Assembly (NCBI GenBank): GCA_024398995.1
Contig: JAKSIE010000004.1
Coordinates: forward strand, 38,461-102,460
Source of the DNA: Fibrobacter sp.
GTDB lineage: Bacteria; Fibrobacterota; Fibrobacteria; Fibrobacterales; Fibrobacteraceae
Direction: 5' to 3'
DNA length: 64,000 nucleotides
This document shows, piece by piece, positions 43,369-50,468 of this stretch (the first letter of the stretch is position 1; each line of letters begins with the position of its first letter). The notes below the pieces were generated by a model. That model was not told the origin of the DNA and did no database searches. It saw only the letters and a program-made list of their open reading frames with translations. Both the position numbers and the translations under genes were made by a program.

Positions 43369-44709
43369 ATGACTCAGTTTAACGCTCATTTCAGAAATAT
43401 CAACGGTGACGATACCTACCCGGTAACCGACATCATTTACCGTTCCAAGGTCGATAACAGCCTGCTGGAAGTGGAACACGACCGCAAGGCCCTGGCCGAA
43501 CGCAGCCCCGAAGAATGGAAGAAGCTTTTTGCCGAACGCCGCATGAGCTTTGAACCGGCTGACCAGAGCGGTATCTGGAGCAAGCGCGAAATGGTTCTCC
43601 CCGACATGCCGGTGGAAGACATCGTGACCATGCGCGAAGGTTGGAGCCCGCTGTTCGACGCAGCTCCCATCGCCAAGGAACTGGGCATCAAGAGCCTGAA
43701 GGTGAAGCTTTGCGGTAACTCCCATACCGGTTCCTTCAAGGACCTGGGCATGACCGTTCTCGTAAGCCAGGTAAACCACATCATCAAGAAGAACATTCAT
43801 CCGATTGATGCCGTTGCTTGCGCTTCTACCGGCGACACCTCCGCCGCCCTTTCCGCCTACTGCGCCAAGGCAGGCATCCCCTCTATCGTATTCCTGCCCG
43901 CAGGCAAGACCAGCGTTGCTCAGCTGATCCAGCCTATCTCCAACGGCAGCATCGTTCTGGCTCTCGACACCGACTTCGACGGTTGCATGAAGATCGTTCA
44001 GGAAGTCACCAAGGACAACCGCATTTATCTCGCCAACTCCATGAACAGCCTCCGCGTGGAAGGTCAGAAGACCATCTCTCCGGAAATCTGCCAGGAAATG
44101 GGTTGGAAGGTTCCCGACACCGTGATCATTCCGGGCGGCAACCTGGGTAACGTCTCTGCTCTTGCAAAGGGCTTCGAAGACTGCAAGGCCATGGGCCTCA
44201 TCGACCGCATTCCTCGCATTATCGTGGCTCAGGCCGAAAACGCAAATCCCTTCTACCAGGCTTACGAACGCGGTTTCGACCAGCTGGTTCCCATGCAGGC
44301 TAAGAAGACTCTCGCTTCCGCCATCCAGATCGGCAACCCGGTCAGCTACCCCAAGGCTGTTCGCGCCATCCAGAAAACCAACGGTATGGTGGTCAGCGTC
44401 TCTGAAGAAGAATTGGCAAACGCAGCTCACCGCGGCGACCGCATCGGTCTGTACTGCTGCCCCCACACTGGCGTAGCCCTCGGCGCTTTGGAAAAGCTCT
44501 GTGCTGCAGGCAAGATCGACAAGGACGAAAACGTGGTTGTTATCAGCACCGCTCACGGCCTGAAGTTCACCGAATTCAAGGTGGGCTACCACGAACAGAA
44601 GCTTGAAGGCATTCAGAGCAAGTACGCCAACCCCATCTTCAAGGCTCCTGCAGAAATCGGCCCTGTCATGGACATCCTGAAGAAGGAAATGGCTGCAAGA
44701 AAGCGCTAG
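43369..44709 (+). CDS. thrC: Threonine synthase
   Basis: ThrC converts O-phosphohomoserine to threonine with pyridoxal phosphate. The 446-residue protein has TMREGWSPLFDA, the PLP-binding Lys124 in NSHTGSFKDLGM, ACASTGDTSAALSAYCAKAG with the phosphate-binding stretch, IPGGNLGNVSALAKGF and the closing VVVISTAHGLKFTEF. It is of the shorter threonine synthase type. Upstream AGAGGAT supplies the ribosome-binding site. A structured leader precedes it, and a strong terminator follows. Codon usage is very even with GC-rich third positions compared with neighbours, typical of a highly expressed gene. Confidence 0.96.
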   Translation: MTQFNAHFRNINGDDTYPVTDIIYRSKVDNSLLEVEHDRKALAERSPEEWKKLFAERRMSFEPADQSGIWSKREMVLPDMPVEDIVTMREGWSPLFDAAPIAKELGIKSLKVKLCGNSHTGSFKDLGMTVLVSQVNHIIKKNIHPIDAVACASTGDTSAALSAYCAKAGIPSIVFLPAGKTSVAQLIQPISNGSIVLALDTDFDGCMKIVQEVTKDNRIYLANSMNSLRVEGQKTISPEICQEMGWKVPDTVIIPGGNLGNVSALAKGFEDCKAMGLIDRIPRIIVAQAENANPFYQAYERGFDQLVPMQAKKTLASAIQIGNPVSYPKAVRAIQKTNGMVVSVSEEELANAAHRGDRIGLYCCPHTGVALGALEKLCAAGKIDKDENVVVISTAHGLKFTEFKVGYHEQKLEGIQSKYANPIFKAPAEIGPVMDILKKEMAARKR

Positions 44710-44756
44710 TCTCGCTAATCTTGGTCGCGACGCGGGTTAGAACCGCGCAAAAAAAA

Positions 44757-44793
44757 TTAAAGAGCCTCGGGAAAACCCGGGGCTTTTTTTTAA
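44757..44793 (+). terminator. Rho-independent terminator after thrC
   Basis: AGCCTCGGG-AAAA-CCCGGGGCT followed by eight T. A smaller GCGG/CCGC hairpin lies just before it. Confidence 0.9.
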
Positions 44794-44815
44794 TTGTCAA
44801 AACGCAAGAGCGACA

Positions 44816-45466
44816 CTATCTCTTTCCGTTATACTGAACGTGAAGATGTTCGGCGGACTTTCCCGGTGATTCAAAAAGAACAACATAGCGTTCATCCAGT
44901 TTCGCTCTTACTTTATCAGCAATTTGTTTGCGTTGGGCCATGGAAATCTTGGGATCCTTCGTTCTAAAATCCAAAGCTGAATTTTTGTAATGCTTTGAAT
45001 TGTATTTGTGGCCGGCGTAATCATTGCCGCTGGTAACCACAGGTACATAATCGTTCCCCAACACATCCCAATAAACACCAACAACCGTAACCAAAGCCGA
45101 ATCCATCTGAGGCTTGAGGCGTTTTACGTTAACGCTTTTATCTTTCAGTTTCACCTGAGATAAAGCTTCTTTATGAAGTTCCGTCGTGTTAATCATGTCG
45201 TATTCGGTAAGTTTCGCTCCATTTAGAACAATAAATCGTTTGACCTGTTCCGCAGACTCCCCCATCAAGGCCTTTACCTTTCGTGTTACAGCAGGCGAGT
45301 TCTCCTTTACAGCTGCGGCAACACCGCCCACAGTTTCTACTCCGGACTGTATGAGCTTTTCTGCCGCAGGAGAAATTTTCACTTCGCTACGCCAATTGGG
45401 AAAGACGAAAAGCAACGCTCCCATTGTAACGAAAGCACCCAGTAATAAAGCAAACAAAAACTTCAT
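44816..45466 (-). CDS. Membrane-anchored M15-like peptidase
   Basis: The 216-residue protein has an N-terminal membrane anchor (FALLLGAFVTMGALLFVF). A C-terminal domain follows with the M15-type layout: GHKYNSKHYKNSALDFRTK gives His and Asp ligands, and ESPGKSAEHLHVQYN gives the Glu and last His. The middle region (KAEKLIQSG to KLKDKSVNV) is helical and unlike typical D,D-carboxypeptidases. It probably cuts peptidoglycan peptides at the inner membrane. The gene is leftward, next to the non-coding island whose candidate RNA is transcribed towards it. Confidence 0.7.
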   Translation of the reverse strand: MKFLFALLLGAFVTMGALLFVFPNWRSEVKISPAAEKLIQSGVETVGGVAAAVKENSPAVTRKVKALMGESAEQVKRFIVLNGAKLTEYDMINTTELHKEALSQVKLKDKSVNVKRLKPQMDSALVTVVGVYWDVLGNDYVPVVTSGNDYAGHKYNSKHYKNSALDFRTKDPKISMAQRKQIADKVRAKLDERYVVLFESPGKSAEHLHVQYNGKR

Positions 45467-45551
45467 AATCTAATGATACTAAAAATTCAATGACAAAACG
45501 CGACACAATGTCAGCTATTTTTCCAACATAGCCGAGGCGAAGAATCTGCTG

Positions 45552-45626
45552 AAAGACTAACTCGTAAGGCGAGTGAAGCGAAAATGAGTTTACTCATTTT
45601 CATTTCCGAACCGAAGAGTTAGCTTT
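45552..45626. repeat. Structured 75-nt repeat, copy 1
   Basis: Starts AAAGACT and ends AGCTTT. The ends pair as a stem (CTAACTC with GAGTTAG, plus AAAG with CTTT across one bulged A). An inner hairpin AAAATGAG-TTTA-CTCATTTT sits in the middle. The block GTAAGGCGAGTG and the block CCGA-CCG are conserved with copy 2. A T run follows the end, so on the plus strand it also looks terminator-like. Confidence 0.75.
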
Positions 45627-45653
45627 TTTCGAGGGCATACGAGCACAAGCAAT

Positions 45654-45677
45654 AAAGACTGTTTCTATTTGGAGCAT
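45654..45677. repeat. Deletion-like remnant of the structured repeat
   Basis: AAAGACTG is joined directly to TTTCTATTTGGAGCAT, which are the first 8 bases and the downstream flank of copy 2, as if the interior had been deleted. Confidence 0.5.
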
Positions 45678-45696
45678 CAGCATCCCTACGTTCTAA

Positions 45697-45771
45697 AAAG
45701 ACTGCTTCGTAAGGCGAGTGTCGCGGGAGGCCGCTTGCGGACTCACATGACCGAGCCGTAGAAGCAGCTTT
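45697..45771. repeat. Structured 75-nt repeat, copy 2
   Basis: Exactly the same length and register as copy 1. The outer stem is CTGCTTC/GAAGCAG with the same AAAG/CTTT extension and the same bulged A. The inner hairpin is GAG-G-CCG around a CTTG loop, closed by CGG-A-CTC, in the same positions as the inner hairpin of copy 1. Bases differ at both sides of the helices but pairing is kept. Confidence 0.75.
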
Positions 45772-45801
45772 CTATTTGGAGCATTGAGCTCCAAATAGAA
45801 A
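45769..45801. repeat. Perfect 14-bp inverted repeat
   Basis: TTTCTATTTGGAGC and its exact complement surround a five-base ATTGA loop. The left arm plus AT is the same 16-base word found at 45662-45677. It abuts copy 2 and overlaps the tail of the candidate small RNA. Confidence 0.8.
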
Positions 45802-45924
45802 GAAAGGGCCCTCCGAAGAGGACCCTTTCCTAAGAAGGAGAAAATATGAGCGGTCTACGGAACCTTGAACCTATCAGGAGGGGAGCAATGATAAAGTTGT
45901 TTCAGGATTTACCCTTCCACCGAT
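45795..45924 (-). ncRNA. Candidate small RNA with C-rich loops
   Basis: On the minus strand a sequence of about 130 nt begins after a promoter-like TTGCAA-16-TATAGA. It folds into a long rod (45851-45921: outer CGGT/ACCG and GGAA/TTCC, inner TATCA/TGATA) capped by the loop UUGCUCCCCUCC. A single-stranded UUUUCUCCUUCUU follows, then an 11-bp stem closed by a UUCG tetraloop (45803-45828) and a U-rich tail. The stem contains a G-U pair that is only a pair on this strand. Both single-stranded segments can pair with Shine-Dalgarno sequences. No family is recognised, so the call rests on structure only. Confidence 0.5.
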
Positions 45925-45929
45925 CACAT

Positions 45930-45957
45930 TCTATAATATACGAATTGTTTTTTGCAA
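45930..45957 (-). promoter_or_regulatory. Promoter-like sequence of the candidate small RNA
   Basis: On the minus strand TTGCAA (45957-45952) and TATAGA (45935-45930) are 16 bp apart, placing a start near 45922-45924. Confidence 0.45.
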
Positions 45958-46045
45958 GAAAACTATCTTTTTGCTTACATTTTGCACGTCAAATTAGTTT
46001 CACAAATAATAAATGAGCCGAACATTTCCGTCCGGCTCAAAATTT

Positions 46046-47344
46046 TTATTCTTCGCGGAAGATAATCTTGCACTTCGGAACGAAGCGGAAACCACCTCGA
46101 CGATGACGTTCAATTTCAAAGAACTTCTTGACGCCTTCGGTAGGACGAGAAGGATCGTCAGAGCCATTGATATGAGCAATCACTCGATTCAAACGGCTTT
46201 CGAAATTAGGACGGAGCGGATCCATACAAATTGCCGGATCGCGTTTAAACTCACGGTTTTCGTATTCTTCACGGCCAGTAGCGGTGTATTCACGCAGCAA
46301 GTTGCGGAGAATACGAGCAGGCACGTTACGCATCAAGTGCTTGTTATTCACAGATATGGAATCGTCGCTCTTGTAGTAGATGATGGTAACAGAATCATTC
46401 ATTGCTTCAAGCAACTGTTCCTGAGCCTTCTGGATGGGAGCCCAAGAATCAAATTCCTGCTTGACCACTGCACTCATCAACTTGTTGAAAGGTTCCGGAG
46501 CAACAACGTTTGCCTTGTAATCAAAGAAGACTACGCTTGCCGGTGCACCATAGAAGCAATCCTTGTGAATCAGAACAGAACCAGTCTTTTCGTCAACAAC
46601 ATCTTCGAGAGCCTTAATGCAAGACATACTCTTTTCTGCTTCGACGTCCCATTCAAGTCCGTTTTCTGCAATGCAATCGCCAAATGTTGAATAAACGGCA
46701 ACCTTACGGCCATTTATATAAACACATTCGTCATCACGCTTTTCTGCTGTAGCACGATTTTCGAGAGCTTCGACAAAGGAGGTCTGGGATGCCTTGAATT
46801 CCATGCATTCGTAGGGCTGGGTATTCAAGAGAATGGGGCCAATCTGAACAAGGCCGCTGAACCAGCGCATGGGGTTGGTGACCAGAGCACCCGGAGTATC
46901 AAAACGGAATGAGAAATATTCCTTGCGGTTACCATCAACCAATTCACGACGAAGGAACTTGGGGGACTTAAGCAAGGTATAACGCTTAGGAATAATGTCC
47001 AGGCAGAGCTGACGGACATCTTCGGTAGCATAGAACTGAGAAATATACGGGAGGTAAGAGCGAAGGACGCTACGTGCGGGAATAGCTTCAAAGGTTGCGC
47101 AACGGTCAATAATGCGCTGGACAAAAGCATCCGGATTTTCGCCACGGTCGTACAACCAGGATACGACGCTATTCATAATAAGGCGATGAGAACTTTCATC
47201 AACGAAAGAATCTTCAAAATAAATATCGTTAAGCATCTTTACGTCGATCCTCGGATCGCGCTTGACCAAGGACAAAACATCCTTGACGGGATACGATATC
47301 AGCAACTCAATATGAGTTAATTGAAGAAACAAATTCGAAAGCAC
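46046..47344 (-). CDS. Unidentified protein with a possible C-terminal winged helix
   Basis: A 432-residue protein starting at GTG with GAGGT upstream. The N-terminal 330 residues show no family I know; they contain several strands (VVFFDYKANVVAPEPFN, VTIIYYKSDDSISVNNK). The last 100 residues look like an OmpR-type winged helix: ARILRNLLREYTATG, then NFESRLNRVIAHINGSD as recognition helix and FEIERHRRGGFRFVP as wing. It may be a one-component regulator without a receiver domain. The gene is leftward, close to mutL which is divergent. Confidence 0.55.
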   Translation of the reverse strand: MLSNLFLQLTHIELLISYPVKDVLSLVKRDPRIDVKMLNDIYFEDSFVDESSHRLIMNSVVSWLYDRGENPDAFVQRIIDRCATFEAIPARSVLRSYLPYISQFYATEDVRQLCLDIIPKRYTLLKSPKFLRRELVDGNRKEYFSFRFDTPGALVTNPMRWFSGLVQIGPILLNTQPYECMEFKASQTSFVEALENRATAEKRDDECVYINGRKVAVYSTFGDCIAENGLEWDVEAEKSMSCIKALEDVVDEKTGSVLIHKDCFYGAPASVVFFDYKANVVAPEPFNKLMSAVVKQEFDSWAPIQKAQEQLLEAMNDSVTIIYYKSDDSISVNNKHLMRNVPARILRNLLREYTATGREEYENREFKRDPAICMDPLRPNFESRLNRVIAHINGSDDPSRPTEGVKKFFEIERHRRGGFRFVPKCKIIFREE

Positions 47345-47456
47345 TTTTTACCTCACATTCCGTGGTTTCAACTGTTTTTTTTACAACACCAACCACACTA
47401 TACGCTAAATTTAGCAAAAAAAACTAAATGTACTTGTAATTGTCTATATTTTGCCT

Positions 47457-49331
47457 ATGAATTCGGCAAAAATCCATCTATTATCCGACGAAATCATCAA
47501 TAAAATCGCCGCAGGCGAGGTTATTGAGCGTCCTTCCTCCGCAGTCAAAGAACTTATTGAAAACGCCATTGACGCTGGGGCAACCCGAATTCAGGTATCT
47601 ATTGAACAGGGTGGCAAGAAAAAAATCCAAGTGACAGACAACGGCAAGGGCATGAATGCCGCCGACTTGGATCTTTGTTACTTGAGACATACTACTTCCA
47701 AGCTTTTTGATGCAGACGACCTTTTCCATTTGCAGACCAACGGTTTCCGTGGCGAAGCTGTCGCATCCATCGCTGCCGTTTCGAAACTGACTATTACCAG
47801 CGCAACCGACGAAGGCGATAGCGGCCGCGTTATTTTGAGCGGCGGAAATGTTGTAGAAAAACAGGAGGTTCAAGCTAGCCGCGGCACCACCTTCCTGGTA
47901 GAAGATCTTTTCTTCAACACCCCCGTCCGCAGAACATTTTTGAGTAGCGAAACTGCAGAAGGAACCCGAATTTTCGAAGTGGTCCTTAAGACTGCCATCG
48001 CCCATCCCGAAATCCGTTTTGACTACAAGGTCGCCGACAAGACCGTTTTCACAGGCGTTCCCGGAGAACTGCGTAGCCGTATTGCAGAAGCCATTGGTTC
48101 TAAGATCGCCAAGGCCCTTTTGCCCGTCGACTATACAGAAGCCGGGATTCATGTTTGGGGATATGTCTCCCCCACAACCGAAACAAACGGCAAGCGAAAC
48201 CATCAGTTCCTTTTCATTCGCAACCGTCCTATCGAAAGCAAGATGGTCAGCAAGGCCGTGACCCAAGCATATGAGCCCTACGGGGCCCAATGCAAGCCAG
48301 TATCCGTACTTTTCCTGGACATGCCGGATATGGAATTTGACGTCAACGTCCATCCGGCCAAAAGAGAAGTTCGCTTTGCAAACGGCAATCTTGTTTTTCT
48401 CGTGGTATCCCACGCCATTCGCGAAACCTTCAAGAAAGATTTAGAAGCAAAGTCACCCTTTATCAATCTTGAAGAAGAACTTGGTAAAGAACAGGATGAA
48501 GTTGTACCCACTTGGCTGAGCGACGTAAAGCCCACGCAAAATTACGATTTCCCGGCAACGACAACAACTCCAAGTTCCGATGTGTCTACACCGGCCTACT
48601 CGGCACCTGCATACAATCCCCCAGCATTTACGCCTGTCAAGTCCAACAAGCCTGTAAGTGACGTGGCTCAGGACTTGTTCAGCCAGCCCGAAGCGGGCAA
48701 GATTATTTCTCTGGAAAATGAGTTCAAGCAAGAACCCGTCAAGGAAACAGTCTGGGTTCCGCCATCCTTCTTCCAGATTGCAAACACTTACATTGCCGGT
48801 GAAGATGTCAACGGTTTGCTGGTCATTGACCAGCACGCAGCCCATTCCCGGATCCTTTACGAGCAAGCATTGGACACATTGCGCAACGGTTCGGATCTGG
48901 ACAGCCAGGAACTTATTTTCCCTGAATTCCTGGAACTTACAAAAATTGAGATAGAAGTTTTAAAGACCGTAGAAGACCAGTTTAGGCACCTGGGATTTTT
49001 CATCGAACCTTTTGGTGGCGATTCCTACCAGATTCGAGCAATTCCTAAGGCACTTCCCCTTTCCCGTGCCATCAAGGCTGTCAAGGATTTTCTGGATAGC
49101 ATTGGTGAACGAAATGACGGAAGCGGCGATATGGTAAAGGTTCAGGACGTTATCGCAAAGGCTTGGGCTAAATCCAACGCTTACCAGGCTGGCGACAAAC
49201 TGAAAAACGAAGAAATGGCAACTTTGGTGGGACAGTTGATGGCTACCGAGGAACCTCTCAAGTCGCCCTACGGAACCCCGACCCTAATGCGAATCACCTT
49301 AGACGAGTTGAGCAAGAAATTCAGACATTAA
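47457..49331 (+). CDS. mutL: DNA mismatch repair protein MutL, lacking the endonuclease site
   Basis: MutL links MutS recognition to strand removal. The N-terminal GHKL ATPase is intact (IAAGEVIERPSSAVKELIENAIDAG, TDNGKGM, GFRGEA). A linker of low complexity follows near residues 350-400. The C-terminal domain shows DQHAAHSRILYE at residues 458-469, where nuclease MutL proteins have E in place of Ser464. The CPHGRP metal motif is SPYGTP (603-608), and the ACKxA motif also lacks its Cys. The nicking site is therefore lost, as in E. coli MutL, so MutH or another nuclease would have to cut. The start is the ATG at 47457, with no clear ribosome-binding site, so a leaderless message is possible. 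The last 33 bp overlap the convergent lpxB. Confidence 0.93.
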   Translation: MNSAKIHLLSDEIINKIAAGEVIERPSSAVKELIENAIDAGATRIQVSIEQGGKKKIQVTDNGKGMNAADLDLCYLRHTTSKLFDADDLFHLQTNGFRGEAVASIAAVSKLTITSATDEGDSGRVILSGGNVVEKQEVQASRGTTFLVEDLFFNTPVRRTFLSSETAEGTRIFEVVLKTAIAHPEIRFDYKVADKTVFTGVPGELRSRIAEAIGSKIAKALLPVDYTEAGIHVWGYVSPTTETNGKRNHQFLFIRNRPIESKMVSKAVTQAYEPYGAQCKPVSVLFLDMPDMEFDVNVHPAKREVRFANGNLVFLVVSHAIRETFKKDLEAKSPFINLEEELGKEQDEVVPTWLSDVKPTQNYDFPATTTTPSSDVSTPAYSAPAYNPPAFTPVKSNKPVSDVAQDLFSQPEAGKIISLENEFKQEPVKETVWVPPSFFQIANTYIAGEDVNGLLVIDQHAAHSRILYEQALDTLRNGSDLDSQELIFPEFLELTKIEIEVLKTVEDQFRHLGFFIEPFGGDSYQIRAIPKALPLSRAIKAVKDFLDSIGERNDGSGDMVKVQDVIAKAWAKSNAYQAGDKLKNEEMATLVGQLMATEEPLKSPYGTPTLMRITLDELSKKFRH

Positions 49332-50468
49332 CTTTTCAGAGTTATAATCTGAATTCAACTTTTCCAAGATCTCTTTTGAAAATGACGGCTTTAGAGCTGT
49401 CATTTTTTTTATGGCATCAGAAACTTGAGCGAGCAGCGTAGAGTCAAAATTTCTTGAAATATATTCCGGAAAAATCTTTTTTTGAAGAAGCAAATTGGGC
49501 AACGCAAAATGTTCTGTTTTCACGAATCGTTTCGCCATTTGCAATGTCAAAAAATCAGGTTTGATACAAACCACCGTAGGACAGTTAGACAAAGCCAATT
49601 CCAAGGTAGCAGTGCCCGGCGCAGAAAGGGATACCGCCATAGAACTATACATCCGGCAGCGTTCTTTAGTCGAAGCGGGAGCTTCTTGAACAGAGATTTT
49701 CTTGCAAACACCAGCGGAAACATTTCCGCTTCGAGTCGCCTTCAAAACTGCATTTTCAAATACAGAAACCAGGGATTTTCGAGCAGCCAAAATGACAATT
49801 TCAAAGTCAGAAAACTGAACATCCTGCACAACAGAAAGCGCAGATTTCAAAAAGACCGGAATATTTCTCAAAGCTTGGCTTTTTCTACTGCCCGGCAAAA
49901 GCAATATTTTTTTCAGACGAGGCTCAGCAACAAGTACCGAAGTCCATTGGGCAAAGGGATGGATTGTTTTCACGACATTACAATTTGCCAGTCGATAAGC
50001 CTCTACCTCAAAATCAAAAAACGTTGCTAATTGAATCTTAGAGCAGCCAGCAAACAGTTTAGCTCGATAAGATTTCCAAGCCCAGATTTGAGGTGGGGCC
50101 ACATACAAAACAGGTTTGTTCAGTTTTTTAGCCTGCGCCACCAGTTTCATATTGAAGCCTGGATAATCAACAGCAACAAGTCCTGCGCACAAGTCTGACT
50201 TTAACGCACTCTCCAAAACCTTGTAAGACCTGCGGAGAGCGAAATACTTAGGCAACACATCACCGAAGCCCGAAACAGGAAGCGTTTCAAAATCCACCAG
50301 CGGGAGCAGGCCGGCATTTTGCATACGGATGCCGCCGGCTCCACGAATTTCAAAGGAGGTTTGGAGGCGGTCGCAAGCGGCTACAGCCTGCTTTACCAGG
50401 CCCTCCCCGATGCAGTCTCCAGAATCCTCACCTGCACAAAAAAGGATGTATGGCTTACCGTTTTGCAC
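49299..50468 (-). CDS. lpxB: Lipid-A-disaccharide synthase
   Basis: LpxB joins UDP-2,3-diacylglucosamine and lipid X to form the lipid A disaccharide. The 389-residue protein has FCAGEDSGD, the APPQIWAWKSYR helix-loop, LLLPGSRKSQ and a GTATLE late motif, here with APGTATLELAL. A lipid A pathway supports a Gram-negative envelope. It overlaps dnaE by 14 bp at its start and mutL by 33 bp at its end, so there is no free sequence around it. It is presumably cotranscribed with dnaE. Confidence 0.93.
   Translation of the reverse strand: MQNGKPYILFCAGEDSGDCIGEGLVKQAVAACDRLQTSFEIRGAGGIRMQNAGLLPLVDFETLPVSGFGDVLPKYFALRRSYKVLESALKSDLCAGLVAVDYPGFNMKLVAQAKKLNKPVLYVAPPQIWAWKSYRAKLFAGCSKIQLATFFDFEVEAYRLANCNVVKTIHPFAQWTSVLVAEPRLKKILLLPGSRKSQALRNIPVFLKSALSVVQDVQFSDFEIVILAARKSLVSVFENAVLKATRSGNVSAGVCKKISVQEAPASTKERCRMYSSMAVSLSAPGTATLELALSNCPTVVCIKPDFLTLQMAKRFVKTEHFALPNLLLQKKIFPEYISRNFDSTLLAQVSDAIKKMTALKPSFSKEILEKLNSDYNSEKLMSEFLAQLV

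Larger units (their letters stand above)
45467..46045. other. 579-bp non-coding island with structured repeats and a candidate small RNA
   Basis: No convincing protein-coding gene lies here. The left part holds two 75-nt structured repeats, a deletion-like third copy and a half copy near 45530-45555. The right part holds a candidate small RNA with its own promoter and terminator on the minus strand. The last 25 bp encode the 3' flank of the winged-helix gene. Confidence 0.7.

Noticed and set aside
43357..44592. A 411-codon open frame opposite thrC
   Set aside because: It is a mirror of the highly biased thrC codons and has no plausible domain.
45552..45626. tRNA gene, suggested by 75-nt length and a 7-bp end stem
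   Set aside because: No T-arm GTTCRAnnC, no D-loop GG pair and no CCA-like end in either orientation.
45860..45900. Resemblance of the plus strand to SRP RNA helix 8 (GAACC, UCAGG, AGCA, UAA)
   Set aside because: The tetraloop arm is missing, the plus strand has no promoter or terminator here, and the terminator fits only the minus strand. It is kept as an alternative for the small RNA.
45846..46015. A 56-codon frame with AAGGAG upstream
   Set aside because: It lies antisense to the candidate RNA, has no family resemblance, and its sequence follows the RNA stem.
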